From Marmoricola sp. (GTDB taxonomy: Bacteria > Actinomycetota > Actinomycetes > Propionibacteriales > Nocardioidaceae): a DNA stretch of 51,824 nt. The stretch covers positions 1-51,824 of the forward strand of contig JAOPXK010000032.1 of the NCBI GenBank assembly GCA_025965195.1, in the 5' to 3' direction. A program made the translations under genes and the position numbers. This document shows positions 19,959 through 28,976 of the stretch, piece after piece (the first letter of the stretch is position 1; each line of letters opens with the position of its first letter). The notes beneath the pieces were generated by a model. The model had not been told where the DNA came from. It worked only from the letters and a program-made list of their open reading frames with translations, and did not search any database.

Positions 19959-20969
19959 GTGACCACGTTGCCCCGCGAACACCTCGACGCGGTTGAGGCC
20001 GTGCCGCGCGTGCTCGCGTCAACGAACACGGGGAGCGACCGGGTCTTCGCGTACGTCGCCCGATCCACCGGCGCCACCGTCCTCGTCATCACCGGCGGCA
20101 TCGGGGTCTTCCTCGCCGTCCAGTCGGTCCCGACCCTCAAGCACTACGGTCTGCACTTCTTCACCCAGACCCAGTGGCAGCCCGACGCCGACAAGCTCGG
20201 CATCGCGGCCGTGCTGGTCGGCACGCTCGAGGTCGCGATGGTGGCGATGGCGATCGCCTTCCCTCTCGCGCTCGCCACGGCCCTGTTCATCAGCGAGTAC
20301 GCACCCGCGAAGCTGCGCTCGACCCTGATCTCGCTCGTCGACCTGATGGCCGCGGTGCCCAGCATCATCTACGGCCTCTGGGGCTTCTTCCTGGTCGAGC
20401 CGCATGCGAGCGAGATGGCGCTGTTTCTGCAACGACACTTCGGTTTCCTGCCCTTCTTCCACATCGGCGCCGATCCCAACGCTGCCGTCTGGGACCGCTC
20501 GCGCTACACCGCATCGGCGTTCTGTGCCGGCATCGCGGTGGCGATGATGGTGCTGCCGATGTCCTGCGCGGTGATGAGGCAGGTGTTCTCCCAGACGCCC
20601 GACGGTGAGAAGGAAGCCGCTCTCGCGCTCGGATCGACTCGCTGGGGAATGATCCGGACGGTCGTGATCCCGTTCGGTCGCGGCGGCATCATCGGCGGCA
20701 CCATGCTCGGGCTCGGGCGCGCGCTCGGGGAGACGATCGCGGTGCTGCTGATCATCTCACCGGAGTTCCTGATCAAACCGCGGATCCTCGAGATCGGCAC
20801 GAACACGGTCTCTGCGCTGATCGCCGGCCAGTTCGGTGAGGCGACCGGCATCCAGCTCTCGGCACTGCTGACCGCCGGGTTCGTGCTGTTCATCATCACG
20901 CTGATCGTCAACACGCTTGCCGCGATCGTGGTCAACCGCAGCCGCTCGGGCGCCGGGACGGATGCCTGA
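19959..20969 (+). CDS. pstC: Phosphate ABC transporter permease PstC
   Basis: This 336-aa permease has six core TM segments (first at about 37-58), with AVPSIIYGLWGFF and the cytoplasmic EAA loop EKEAALALGSTRWGMIRTVVIP that contacts PstB. ALGETIAVLLIISP is also typical of PstC. The GTG at 19959 follows AGGACAGGACG; the upstream extension of the open frame is unlike the family. It is the first gene of the phosphate operon, behind a PHO-box-like site, and overlaps pstA by one base. Confidence 0.93.
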   Translation: MTTLPREHLDAVEAVPRVLASTNTGSDRVFAYVARSTGATVLVITGGIGVFLAVQSVPTLKHYGLHFFTQTQWQPDADKLGIAAVLVGTLEVAMVAMAIAFPLALATALFISEYAPAKLRSTLISLVDLMAAVPSIIYGLWGFFLVEPHASEMALFLQRHFGFLPFFHIGADPNAAVWDRSRYTASAFCAGIAVAMMVLPMSCAVMRQVFSQTPDGEKEAALALGSTRWGMIRTVVIPFGRGGIIGGTMLGLGRALGETIAVLLIISPEFLIKPRILEIGTNTVSALIAGQFGEATGIQLSALLTAGFVLFIITLIVNTLAAIVVNRSRSGAGTDA

Positions 20970-22162
20970 TGACCACGACCCATCAGGGGACGTACCAGGG
21001 CGAGATCACCCAGGCCGTCGTCCTCGAGAGAACCCACGTCCCGGTCCTCGCGGAAGACGTCTCGCCCGCCGTACCCCGTGCGTCGCTGCGTCGCCCGACA
21101 CCACAGCAGCGCTTCGTCGGCATCGGGTCCTGGGCCGGCGCACTCGCGATGGCGTGGGTGATCTGCGAGCGGATGCTGCCGTTGCCGGGACCGACGTGGT
21201 TCGTGATGACGACGCTGGTGATGGGAATGCTGCTCACCGCAGTGACCACGGCGATGACCGGCTCGATGATCGAGGTGCGCGACCGTCTGGCCAGCACTGT
21301 CATCACCGCTGCGACCCTGCTCGTCGGCTTCGCGCTGGTCACCACGCTGGCGTTCGTCTTCGCCCGTGGCTGGAAGCCCCTGACGCATCTCAACTTCTTC
21401 ACCCACGACATGGCCGGCGTCGGCCCGAGCGACCCGCTCAACAAGGGCGGTGTCCTGCACGCGATCGTCGGGTCGCTGATCGAGGTCGGGATCGCCACCG
21501 CGATCACGCTGCCGCTCGGAGTCGGTACGGCGGTCTTCATGACCGAGATCGGCGGCAGGTTCGCAGGCCTGGTCCGCACCGTCGTCGAGGCGATGACCGC
21601 ACTGCCGTCGATCGTCGCCGGGCTGTTCATCTACTCGGTCTTCATCATCGCGCTCGGCTTTCCCCGCTCCGGTCTCGCCGCCGCGATGGCCCTGTCGGTG
21701 ATGATGCTGCCGATCATCGCCCGGGCGTCGGACGTCGTGCTGCGCGTCGTACCCGGTGGTCTGCGGGAGGCGAGCCTCGCTCTCGGCGCCTCGCGGTGGA
21801 AGACCGTCTGGTACGTCGTCCTGCCGACCGCCCGGCCCGGTCTGGCGACGGCGCTGATCCTCGGCATCGCCCGTGGCGTCGGGGAGACCTCGCCGGTCCT
21901 GATCACCTCGGGTGCGGCGTCCTTCATGGTCACCGACCCGCGCTCCGGAGTGATGAACTCCCTGCCGCTCTACATCTTCACCACCGTGCGCAGCGGGGTC
22001 CCGGTCGCCATCGACCGGGCGTTCGGCACCGCGGCGGTGCTTCTCGCGCTGGTCCTCGTCCTCTTCATCACTGCCCGGCTGCTGGCCCGACCGAGGGGCA
22101 ACCGCCGCTCGCTCACCGGCCGGGTGCGCGCGCTCCTGTCCCTGAACCGGAAGACAACATGA
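20969..22162 (+). CDS. pstA: Phosphate ABC transporter permease PstA
   Basis: This 397-aa permease is the partner of PstC in the phosphate channel. After a polar N-terminus of about 45 residues it has two TM segments (about 52-98) and then the transport core with MTALPSIVAGLFIYSV, the EAA loop REASLALGASRWKTVWYVVLP and GVGETSPVLITSG. It is longer than most PstA proteins (about 290-300 aa), mainly through the N-terminal extension. The gene overlaps pstC by one base and the next gene by ATGA, so translation is coupled. Confidence 0.92.
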   Translation: MTTTHQGTYQGEITQAVVLERTHVPVLAEDVSPAVPRASLRRPTPQQRFVGIGSWAGALAMAWVICERMLPLPGPTWFVMTTLVMGMLLTAVTTAMTGSMIEVRDRLASTVITAATLLVGFALVTTLAFVFARGWKPLTHLNFFTHDMAGVGPSDPLNKGGVLHAIVGSLIEVGIATAITLPLGVGTAVFMTEIGGRFAGLVRTVVEAMTALPSIVAGLFIYSVFIIALGFPRSGLAAAMALSVMMLPIIARASDVVLRVVPGGLREASLALGASRWKTVWYVVLPTARPGLATALILGIARGVGETSPVLITSGAASFMVTDPRSGVMNSLPLYIFTTVRSGVPVAIDRAFGTAAVLLALVLVLFITARLLARPRGNRRSLTGRVRALLSLNRKTT

Positions 22163-23778
22163 ACCGCCACCTGAAGTGCTTCTCGGGCGCGCTCCTCGCG
22201 CTCGTCGTCCTGACGATCGGGGCGCTCTCCAGCGCGGGCCCGGCGTCCGCGAAGAACGAGTACGCGCAGATCGAGGGCTCCGGGTCGACCTGGTCGCAGG
22301 TGATCCTCCAGCAGTGGATCTCCGACGTGAACCCGCTCGGCATGCAGGTGACCTACAACGGCAGCGGTTCATCGCAGGGCCGCAAGGACTTCGCCAACAA
22401 CGTCACGGACTTCGGCATCAGCGAGATCCCCTTCCAGGGCACGGACCCGGTGACCCACCAGGCGGACACGAGCAACGGGCGCGCCTACGCCTACCTGCCG
22501 ATCGTCGCGGGTGGCACCGCGTTCACGTACCAGCTCAAGGTGGGTGGCAAGCTGGTCCGCAACCTCCGGCTCTCGGGCGAGACGCTTGCGAAGATCTTCA
22601 CCCTCAAGATCACCAACTGGAACGACGCGGCGATCACGGCGGACAACAACGGTCACGCCCTCCCGTCGCTGCCGATCACCCCGGTCGTGCGCTCGGACGG
22701 CTCGGGTACGACGGCCCAGTTCACCCGCTACCTCGACACGATGTACCCGTCGATCTGGCGGCCCTACAACGGTCAGGCCGGGCTGACGTCGCAGTACCCC
22801 CGCAAGGGCAGGGAGATCGCTGCATCCGGCTCCGACCAGGTGATGAACACCATCGACGGCGCCGCCGGCAACGGCACGATCGGCTACGTCGAGTACTCCT
22901 ACCCGCTGAACGCGCACTACCCCGTCGTCAAGGTGGAGAACGCTGCCGGCTACTTCGTCGAGCCGACCCAGTACAACGTCGCGGTCGCACTCACCCAGGC
23001 CCAGATCAACCAGGACCAGAACTCGCCGGACTACCTGACCCAGGTCCTCAACGGCGTCTACACCTACAAGGACTCGCGGACCTACCCGCTGTCGTCGTAC
23101 TCCTACATGATCATTCCGACCGGCGCCAAGGACCAGCGGATGACGACCGCGAAGCGCCAGACCATCGCCGACTTCCTCTACTACTCGCTGTGCCAGGGAC
23201 AGTCGAAGGCCGGACCGTACGGCTACTCGCCGTTGCCACTGAACCTCGTCCAGGCCGGGTTCTCCCAGATCAGCAAGCTCAAGACCGCCGACAGTGCGGT
23301 CGACCTCACCAACCGGTCCGTGACGTCGTGCAACAACCCCACGTTCGTCGCCGGCCACCTCAGCGAGAACCATCTGGCCCAGGTCGCCCCGAAGCCGGCC
23401 GCATGTGACAAGGCCGGCGCAGGTCCCTGTGGCTTCGCCACCGGCACCGGGGTTCCGTCGACGAACACCAACCAGCCCACCGGGTCGACCACCGGGACTT
23501 CCGCAGGCACGGGTACGGCGAACACCGGAACGCCCGGGACGCCTGGCGCGGCACCACCCGGTGGATCGATCGATCCCGCAACGGGCGTCGCCTCCGGGAC
23601 GGGTGCGGTGGCCGGTCAAGCCGTCACCGCCACCCCGATCGAGCTCAGCGCCTCGCGCACCGGCGACACCAGCGTCTTCGGCTGGGTGGCCGCGCTCGAG
23701 CTGGTCGGCCTGGTCCTGATCCCCGGCCTGTACGTCGCCGCGATGCGTCGTCGCTCGGCCACCGGGGACTCGACATGA
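22159..23778 (+). CDS. pstS: PstS-like phosphate-binding protein with C-terminal membrane anchor
   Basis: This 539-aa protein has a signal peptide (1-31, ending PASA) and a PstS-type binding domain with EGSGSTW (39-45), NGSGSSQGRKDF and RSDGSGTTAQFTRYL, the phosphate-contacting loops of the family. A Thr/Gly/Pro-rich linker (about 428-490) leads to a C-terminal TM helix (about 507-529) and a short RRR tail. Ordinary actinobacterial PstS is a lipoprotein of about 370 aa without such a tail. The sequence ASRTGD just before the helix resembles a degenerate LAxTG sorting signal. ATGA overlaps couple it to both neighbours. Confidence 0.88.
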   Translation: MNRHLKCFSGALLALVVLTIGALSSAGPASAKNEYAQIEGSGSTWSQVILQQWISDVNPLGMQVTYNGSGSSQGRKDFANNVTDFGISEIPFQGTDPVTHQADTSNGRAYAYLPIVAGGTAFTYQLKVGGKLVRNLRLSGETLAKIFTLKITNWNDAAITADNNGHALPSLPITPVVRSDGSGTTAQFTRYLDTMYPSIWRPYNGQAGLTSQYPRKGREIAASGSDQVMNTIDGAAGNGTIGYVEYSYPLNAHYPVVKVENAAGYFVEPTQYNVAVALTQAQINQDQNSPDYLTQVLNGVYTYKDSRTYPLSSYSYMIIPTGAKDQRMTTAKRQTIADFLYYSLCQGQSKAGPYGYSPLPLNLVQAGFSQISKLKTADSAVDLTNRSVTSCNNPTFVAGHLSENHLAQVAPKPAACDKAGAGPCGFATGTGVPSTNTNQPTGSTTGTSAGTGTANTGTPGTPGAAPPGGSIDPATGVASGTGAVAGQAVTATPIELSASRTGDTSVFGWVAALELVGLVLIPGLYVAAMRRRSATGDST

Positions 23779-26300
23779 ACCGCCGGATGATGGTCGGCGC
23801 CACCGTGCTGGTGGCCGCTCTCGGCGCGGTGCTCGTCCCGGCCGCTTCGCAGGCGCAGCCGGCCAGCACCTCTGGAGTCGCGTGGTCGCAGACCCACGAC
23901 CTCACTCGTGACTACACGGTCGGAGGGGTCGCGAAGACCGACGAACGCCACGTCACCGTGACCGCCTCGAAGCGGACCGACCTCCAGGCCCGGGAACGAA
24001 TCAATGTCAGCTGGTCCGGGGCTCACCCGAGCGGGGCTCGCGCCGCCAACCCGTACGGCGAGAACGGGATGAACCAGGAATACCCGGTCGTGATCATGGA
24101 GTGCCGCGGCCTCGACGACGCGTCGCTCCCGGCCGATCAGCAGCTCTCGCCGAACACCTGCTGGACCAGCACCTGGGGACAACGTACGACGAAGGGCCCG
24201 ACCTCGACCGCCGCCTGGCTGCACGACAAGTACGCCACCGACGCCGACACCCAGCAGGTCTCCGGGGTGTCCACGCTGCCGGCAGAGTGTGGGACGTTGC
24301 CGGCAACGTTCTCCGAGCACATCACCCCATTCGATGCGGTGGGAGCCAAGACGTTCAGCGGCTGCAACGCCGACACGATGCCGCCCGAGGCCGCGATCGG
24401 GTCGACCGATCCGCCGAACGAGCTCGAGGCCTTCACCGGCACCGACGGCAAGGGCTCGGCGCAGTTCGAGGTCCGCAGCGACACCGAGAACGCATCGCTC
24501 GGGTGCTCGCACACGGTGGCCTGCTCGCTCGTCGTGGTCCCGATCATGGGACTCAGCTGCAAGGACACCAACGTGTTCTGCAACCAGACCGGCGCCTTCG
24601 CTCCGGGCAGCAGCAACTTCGAGCTCAACGGCGTGAACGCGGCGGTCTCGCCGCAGTACTGGTGGTCGGCGTCGAACTGGCGCGGCCGCTTCAGCATCCC
24701 GCTGACGTTCGGCCTGCCGCCGAGCACCTGTCAGCTGCTCGGCACCGGTGTCCCGACTCCGTTCTACGGCTCCGAGCTGCTCAGCCAGGCGGCCCTGCAG
24801 TGGTCGCCGGCGTACTGCCTGCGCAAGGACCGCTTCAACTGGCAGGACAACACCATGCCGGACGACGCGGCGTTCGCCCTGATGCAGAGCGGACAGAGCG
24901 CGGCCGCCGAGGTGTCCGGCAGGAGGTCCGCGGATGGGCCCGATCCGGTCGGCTATGCGCCGACCGCCGTGACCGGCTTCGGGATCGCCTACGAGATCGA
25001 CAAGCCCGACAACGCAGGTGAGGTGACCACGCTGCGCCTCAATGCGCGGTTGCTGGCCAAGCTGCTCACGGAGTCCTACCCGGCGTCGACGATGGGCCTC
25101 GCCCATCCGGGACTCTCGAAGAACCCCATCTCGCTGAACCTCGACCCGGAGTTCAGGAAGCTGAACCCGGGGCTCGACACGTCGCACTTCAGTGAGGCGG
25201 CGTCCACGCTGCTGACTCTCTCCACCGCCTCCGACGTGATCAAGACGATCACCGACTACATCGCCCACGACCCCGAGGCGATGGCGTTCATCGATGGCAA
25301 GGCCGATCCGTGGGGGATGAGGATCAACCCGTCGTACAAGGGGATCAAGCTGCCGGTGAGCACCTGGCCGCTGCTCGACACCTGGATCCCGAGCACTCCG
25401 GGCCAGATCTGCCTGAAGAACAACCCGGCGCCGTACCTGCCGAAGGTGGCGGCACCCGTCAGCAGCCTGCGGCTGATCGCGACAGCGACCCTTCTCAGCT
25501 GGCCCAACGTGCAGACCGTGTGCGACACCGACCCGACGACCGGCCTCTACAAGCTCGGCAGGATCGCCCCACAGGGTGTCGGCAGCCGCTTCATGCTCGG
25601 GGTGGTCACCCTCGCCGATGCGCAGCGGTACGGCCTCCGGGTTGCTTCGTTGCAGGCGGCCCCCGGCAAGTACGTCGCCCCGGACAACGCCGGCCTGTCC
25701 GGTGCCCTCGCGGTCGCGAAGCACGGTGACCCGTTCGACCCGTACACGATCTCCCAGGCCAGCATCCGCAAGTCCAGCAAGGCCTATCCGGGCACGATGG
25801 TCGTCTACACGGCGGCGAAGACCCACGGCCTGAACGCAGCTGATGCGAAGAAGGTCGCCCAGTTCATCTCGGTCTCCAGCACCGAAGGCCAGCAGGCCGG
25901 CCGCGGGAACGGCCAGCTCCCGGCCGGGTACCTGCCGATCAAGGACTCCGGTGTCACCAAGCCGCTCTTCGCGACCGCGGCCAAGGTCGGCAACGCCATC
26001 CGGACGCAGAGCGGGAAGCCCGCGGCGACCACGCCACCGAAGACACCGACCGTTCCGGCGAACGACTCAGCCCTGCCGACCGGTGTCGACGCGGCGCCGA
26101 CCACATCGACGCCCGCCACGGGTGCGCCGGTGAAGACCCCTGTCGTGGTTGCCACTGCGACGCAGCCGGTCGCTCGGACGATGCCGATCACGTCCGACCT
26201 GGGCGGCGTACTGCTCCCGATGCTGCTGTTCGTCGGACTGGCAGGCGGAGTCGTGGCCGGCTTCGGCCGGATCGCGCTGCGGGCCAGGGGTCGGCGATGA
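23775..26300 (+). CDS. Large secreted, C-terminally anchored protein of the Pst operon, PstS-like in part
   Basis: This 841-aa protein has a signal peptide (1-27, ending SQA), a Cys-containing N-terminal extracellular part (pairs such as CRGL and NTCW, CSHTVACS, SCKDTNVFC), and a central region with PstS-like phrases (NARLLAKLLTESYP). A Thr/Pro-rich linker (about 740-800) is followed by a TM helix (about 809-830) with a basic tail. I do not recognise an established family. Placement between pstS and the sortase-like gene, with coupled starts, points to a surface role in phosphate capture. A binding function is inference. Confidence 0.7.
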   Translation: MNRRMMVGATVLVAALGAVLVPAASQAQPASTSGVAWSQTHDLTRDYTVGGVAKTDERHVTVTASKRTDLQARERINVSWSGAHPSGARAANPYGENGMNQEYPVVIMECRGLDDASLPADQQLSPNTCWTSTWGQRTTKGPTSTAAWLHDKYATDADTQQVSGVSTLPAECGTLPATFSEHITPFDAVGAKTFSGCNADTMPPEAAIGSTDPPNELEAFTGTDGKGSAQFEVRSDTENASLGCSHTVACSLVVVPIMGLSCKDTNVFCNQTGAFAPGSSNFELNGVNAAVSPQYWWSASNWRGRFSIPLTFGLPPSTCQLLGTGVPTPFYGSELLSQAALQWSPAYCLRKDRFNWQDNTMPDDAAFALMQSGQSAAAEVSGRRSADGPDPVGYAPTAVTGFGIAYEIDKPDNAGEVTTLRLNARLLAKLLTESYPASTMGLAHPGLSKNPISLNLDPEFRKLNPGLDTSHFSEAASTLLTLSTASDVIKTITDYIAHDPEAMAFIDGKADPWGMRINPSYKGIKLPVSTWPLLDTWIPSTPGQICLKNNPAPYLPKVAAPVSSLRLIATATLLSWPNVQTVCDTDPTTGLYKLGRIAPQGVGSRFMLGVVTLADAQRYGLRVASLQAAPGKYVAPDNAGLSGALAVAKHGDPFDPYTISQASIRKSSKAYPGTMVVYTAAKTHGLNAADAKKVAQFISVSSTEGQQAGRGNGQLPAGYLPIKDSGVTKPLFATAAKVGNAIRTQSGKPAATTPPKTPTVPANDSALPTGVDAAPTTSTPATGAPVKTPVVVATATQPVARTMPITSDLGGVLLPMLLFVGLAGGVVAGFGRIALRARGRR

Positions 26301-27205
26301 CGACTCTCGCCTTCTTGGGCAGCGGCTCCCGCAAGCGCCCGGTCACGCGTACGGCGATCCGGGCCGGCGAGCCGGCCGAGACGATCGCGGTCACGTCGTC
26401 GGCCTTCCTGATGCTGGCGCTGGTGAGCCTGTGGTTCGTCCTGCAAGCGCTCGCCCTGGGCGGCCTCAGTGAGCACCGGTCCCAGGCCTTGTTGTACTCA
26501 AGCTTCCGGCAAGAGCTCGCCGCGGCGACCGCGCCGACCGGTGGCGTCATCACGCCAGGCACGCCGGTCGCCTTGGTGAGCATCCCGGCGCTCGGCGTCG
26601 AGCAGGTCGTGGTGGAGGGGACCGCGTCGGGCGACCTGCTGGCCGGGCCGGGCCACCTCCGCAGCACGCCGTTGCCCGGGCAGGCCGGCATCTCGGTGGT
26701 CTTCGGCCGGGCGAGCACCTACGGCGCGCCGTTCTCCGAGATCACCTCCCTGCGCGTCGGCGACGAGGTGGTTGCGCAGAACGGCCAGGGCAGCGTGACC
26801 TACCACGTGGCCGACATCCGCCGGGCCGGGGATCCCTTTCCCGCTGCCCCCACGGGCACGCAGGGACGACTGACCCTCGTGACTGCCGAGGGCTCGGGAG
26901 CCTTCTCGGCCCTGCGTCCGTCCGCGGCCGTCTACGTCGATGCAACCGCTGACAAGGCGCTGCCCGCGCCCGGCGGACTTCCGGCTGGCGTGCCTGCCAG
27001 CGAACAGGTGATGGCTTCCGACACCGGCGCGTTGCCGATGCTCGTGCTCTGCCTCGCCCTCCTTGTCGCGTTGACGCTCGGCGTGAGTGCCGCTCGTCAG
27101 CGTTGGTCGACGGCGTTGGTGTGGGTCATTGCCGCACCCGTCGCGATCGCACTGTCCTGGTCCACGAGCGATGTGGTGATGCGACTACTGCCCAACCTGA
27201 TGTGA
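26297..27205 (+). CDS. Sortase-fold membrane protein lacking catalytic His and Cys (pseudo-sortase)
   Basis: This 302-aa protein has an N-terminal TM (about 35-57), an extracellular domain (about 85-215) and two C-terminal TM segments (about 246-264 and 272-290). The domain has sortase landmarks: VSIPALGVEQVVVEGTA, STYGAPF after the active-His position, and LTLVTAEGS at the active-Cys position. Active class D/E/F enzymes have GHR before TYGAPF and TLVTC. Here these read GRASTYGAPF and TLVTA, so His is replaced (R138) and Cys is A197. Transpeptidation should be impossible. It may act as a scaffold for the anchored PstS-like proteins encoded just upstream. Confidence 0.8.
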   Translation: MTTLAFLGSGSRKRPVTRTAIRAGEPAETIAVTSSAFLMLALVSLWFVLQALALGGLSEHRSQALLYSSFRQELAAATAPTGGVITPGTPVALVSIPALGVEQVVVEGTASGDLLAGPGHLRSTPLPGQAGISVVFGRASTYGAPFSEITSLRVGDEVVAQNGQGSVTYHVADIRRAGDPFPAAPTGTQGRLTLVTAEGSGAFSALRPSAAVYVDATADKALPAPGGLPAGVPASEQVMASDTGALPMLVLCLALLVALTLGVSAARQRWSTALVWVIAAPVAIALSWSTSDVVMRLLPNLM

Positions 27206-27259
27206 CCCGTTGTTGTTCGTCCAGCTGAATCCAATGAATACGAAATCAGGAGTGAACTG

Positions 27260-28891
27260 ATGTCTGCACGCAAGATGTTTGCCGGACTCGGGGCGACCGC
27301 ACTGGTCGCCTCGGCGCTGGCCCTGACCGTGGTGGCACCTGCCAACGCGGATCCCATCTCCACCCCCGGCGCCACCGACCTGGTCGGCGTCGGCTCGGAC
27401 ACCACGCAGTTCGTGATGGACAGCCTCGCCGATGGCGCGACGGTCAACGGAACGGCTGTCGCCGGCTTCAACGCCGGCAAGACCACCGGCCGGATCGCGA
27501 CCTTCGCAGCCTGCACCGTTGTCGGAACGACGCTCTACCCGTGCACGCCGGGCGGCAACGTCACCCTGCGTACCGGCGCGTCCCCGATCGCCCGTCCCAA
27601 CGGCTCCGGCGCAGGCAAGGGCCTGCTGTACGGCGCCACCAACGACCCCAACGTGACGTTCGCCCGGTCGTCCTCGGGCCAGAGCACGGCCGAGGACAAC
27701 GCTGGCCTGTTCTCCTACCCGTTCGCTCGGGACACCCTGGTGATGGTCACGTCCAGCCACACTGCGTCCCATGCACCGGCCAGCCTGACGCCGACCGACA
27801 TCCTCAACATCTACACCGGTGTCGACACCAACTGGAGCCAGATCGACTCCACCAAGAGCGGCGTCATCAAGCCGGAGATCCCGCAGACCGGCTCGGGTAC
27901 CCGCACGTTCTTCCTGGCCCAGCTGCAGGCGATCAACGGCGGCACCGCGCCGACCCTGGCCGGCAGCGTCACCGAGGTCCAGGAGCACGACCCGACCACG
28001 ATCCAGGACGACCCGAACGCCGTGTCGCCGTTCTCGCTCGGCCGCGCGAACCTCGCCGGGACCGTCCGGGTCGAGTCCGGCTGGAAGGCTGACCGGGCCG
28101 TCTACAACGTGGTTCGTGGCACCAACACCGACAACCCGGACTGGGCCGTCGGCACCGACACGATCGAGGCAGCCTTCGGCAACAGCGGCTTCATCTGCTC
28201 GGCCGCCGCTCGTCCGCTGATCGAGGCGGCCGGCTTCAAACAGCTCAAGTCCATCGGCGACGGCGGCTCCTGTGGCACGCCGACCCAGGGTTCGGACAAC
28301 AACCTGGCGGTCTACGACGACCTGAGCACGCCGTCGACCACCACGGTCGCGTTCTCCCCGGCGGCGACGGCGTACGGCCACGCCCGTACGGCATCCGTCA
28401 CGGTTGCCGGCGCCGGTGGCACACCGAGCGGCACGGTCACTGTCAGCTCGAGCGCCGGGACCGCGCACGGCACCCTCTCGGCCGGTCACGCGTCGGTGGT
28501 CATCCCGGCCACCCTCCGGGCCGGCACGGACGCCATCACGGTCTCGTACTCGGGTGACAGCACCTTCGGGTCAAGCAGCGCCACGAAGAGCCTCGTTGTT
28601 GCCAAGACCGGCTCTGCCGACAGCGAGACCTTCGCTGCCACCGTCAAGAAGGGCAAGCGTGCCAAGGGCAACGTCCGGGTCGTCCTCGCGCCGGCCTCGA
28701 CTCTCAAGGCGACCGGCGCGGTGTCCATCAAGAAGGGCGCCAGGGTGATCGCCCGCGGCACCGTCCGGAACGGGGTCGTCACGATCACGCTCCCGAAGCT
28801 CGCCAAGGGCAAGAACAACCTGGTCATCTCGTACGCCGGCAACGCGAACGTGAAGGCCTCGACCAAGAAGTTCGTCATCACCCAGAAGTGA
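27260..28891 (+). CDS. Secreted PstS-like substrate-binding protein with C-terminal Ig-like domains
   Basis: This 543-aa protein has a signal peptide (1-30, ending ANA), then a PstS-like domain (about 31-350) with GSDTTQFVMDSLADG, RTGASPIARPNGSGAGKG and PQTGSGTRTFF. The remainder looks like two Ig-like modules (about 350-450, with YSGDSTFGSSSATKSL, and 455-543, with YAGNANVKASTKKF). The C-terminal part is rich in Lys. It has no lipobox or TM anchor. The ATG follows AGGAGTG after a 54-bp gap. Phosphate binding is inferred from the operon and the binding-loop motifs. Confidence 0.8.
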   Translation: MSARKMFAGLGATALVASALALTVVAPANADPISTPGATDLVGVGSDTTQFVMDSLADGATVNGTAVAGFNAGKTTGRIATFAACTVVGTTLYPCTPGGNVTLRTGASPIARPNGSGAGKGLLYGATNDPNVTFARSSSGQSTAEDNAGLFSYPFARDTLVMVTSSHTASHAPASLTPTDILNIYTGVDTNWSQIDSTKSGVIKPEIPQTGSGTRTFFLAQLQAINGGTAPTLAGSVTEVQEHDPTTIQDDPNAVSPFSLGRANLAGTVRVESGWKADRAVYNVVRGTNTDNPDWAVGTDTIEAAFGNSGFICSAAARPLIEAAGFKQLKSIGDGGSCGTPTQGSDNNLAVYDDLSTPSTTTVAFSPAATAYGHARTASVTVAGAGGTPSGTVTVSSSAGTAHGTLSAGHASVVIPATLRAGTDAITVSYSGDSTFGSSSATKSLVVAKTGSADSETFAATVKKGKRAKGNVRVVLAPASTLKATGAVSIKKGARVIARGTVRNGVVTITLPKLAKGKNNLVISYAGNANVKASTKKFVITQK

Positions 28892-28897
28892 TCCAGC

Positions 28898-28934
28898 GAG
28901 GTGGGACGGGTCTCCCGGGGGCCCGGCCCACCTC
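28898..28934 (+). terminator. Hairpin between the PstS-Ig gene and pstB
   Basis: GAGGTGGG and CCCACCTC form an 8-bp stem around a GC-rich loop in the 85-bp gap. It may be a partial terminator that gives more of the secreted protein than of the ATPase. Confidence 0.55.
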
Positions 28935-28976
28935 AACACTGCACCAACCCGAACGAAATGAAGACAAGGACCTGCG

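Noticed and set aside
20917..23778. 953-aa open frame ending at the pstS stop
   Set aside because: Its first 414 codons run through pstA in another frame. The real gene starts at 22159, with a signal peptide and ATGA coupling.
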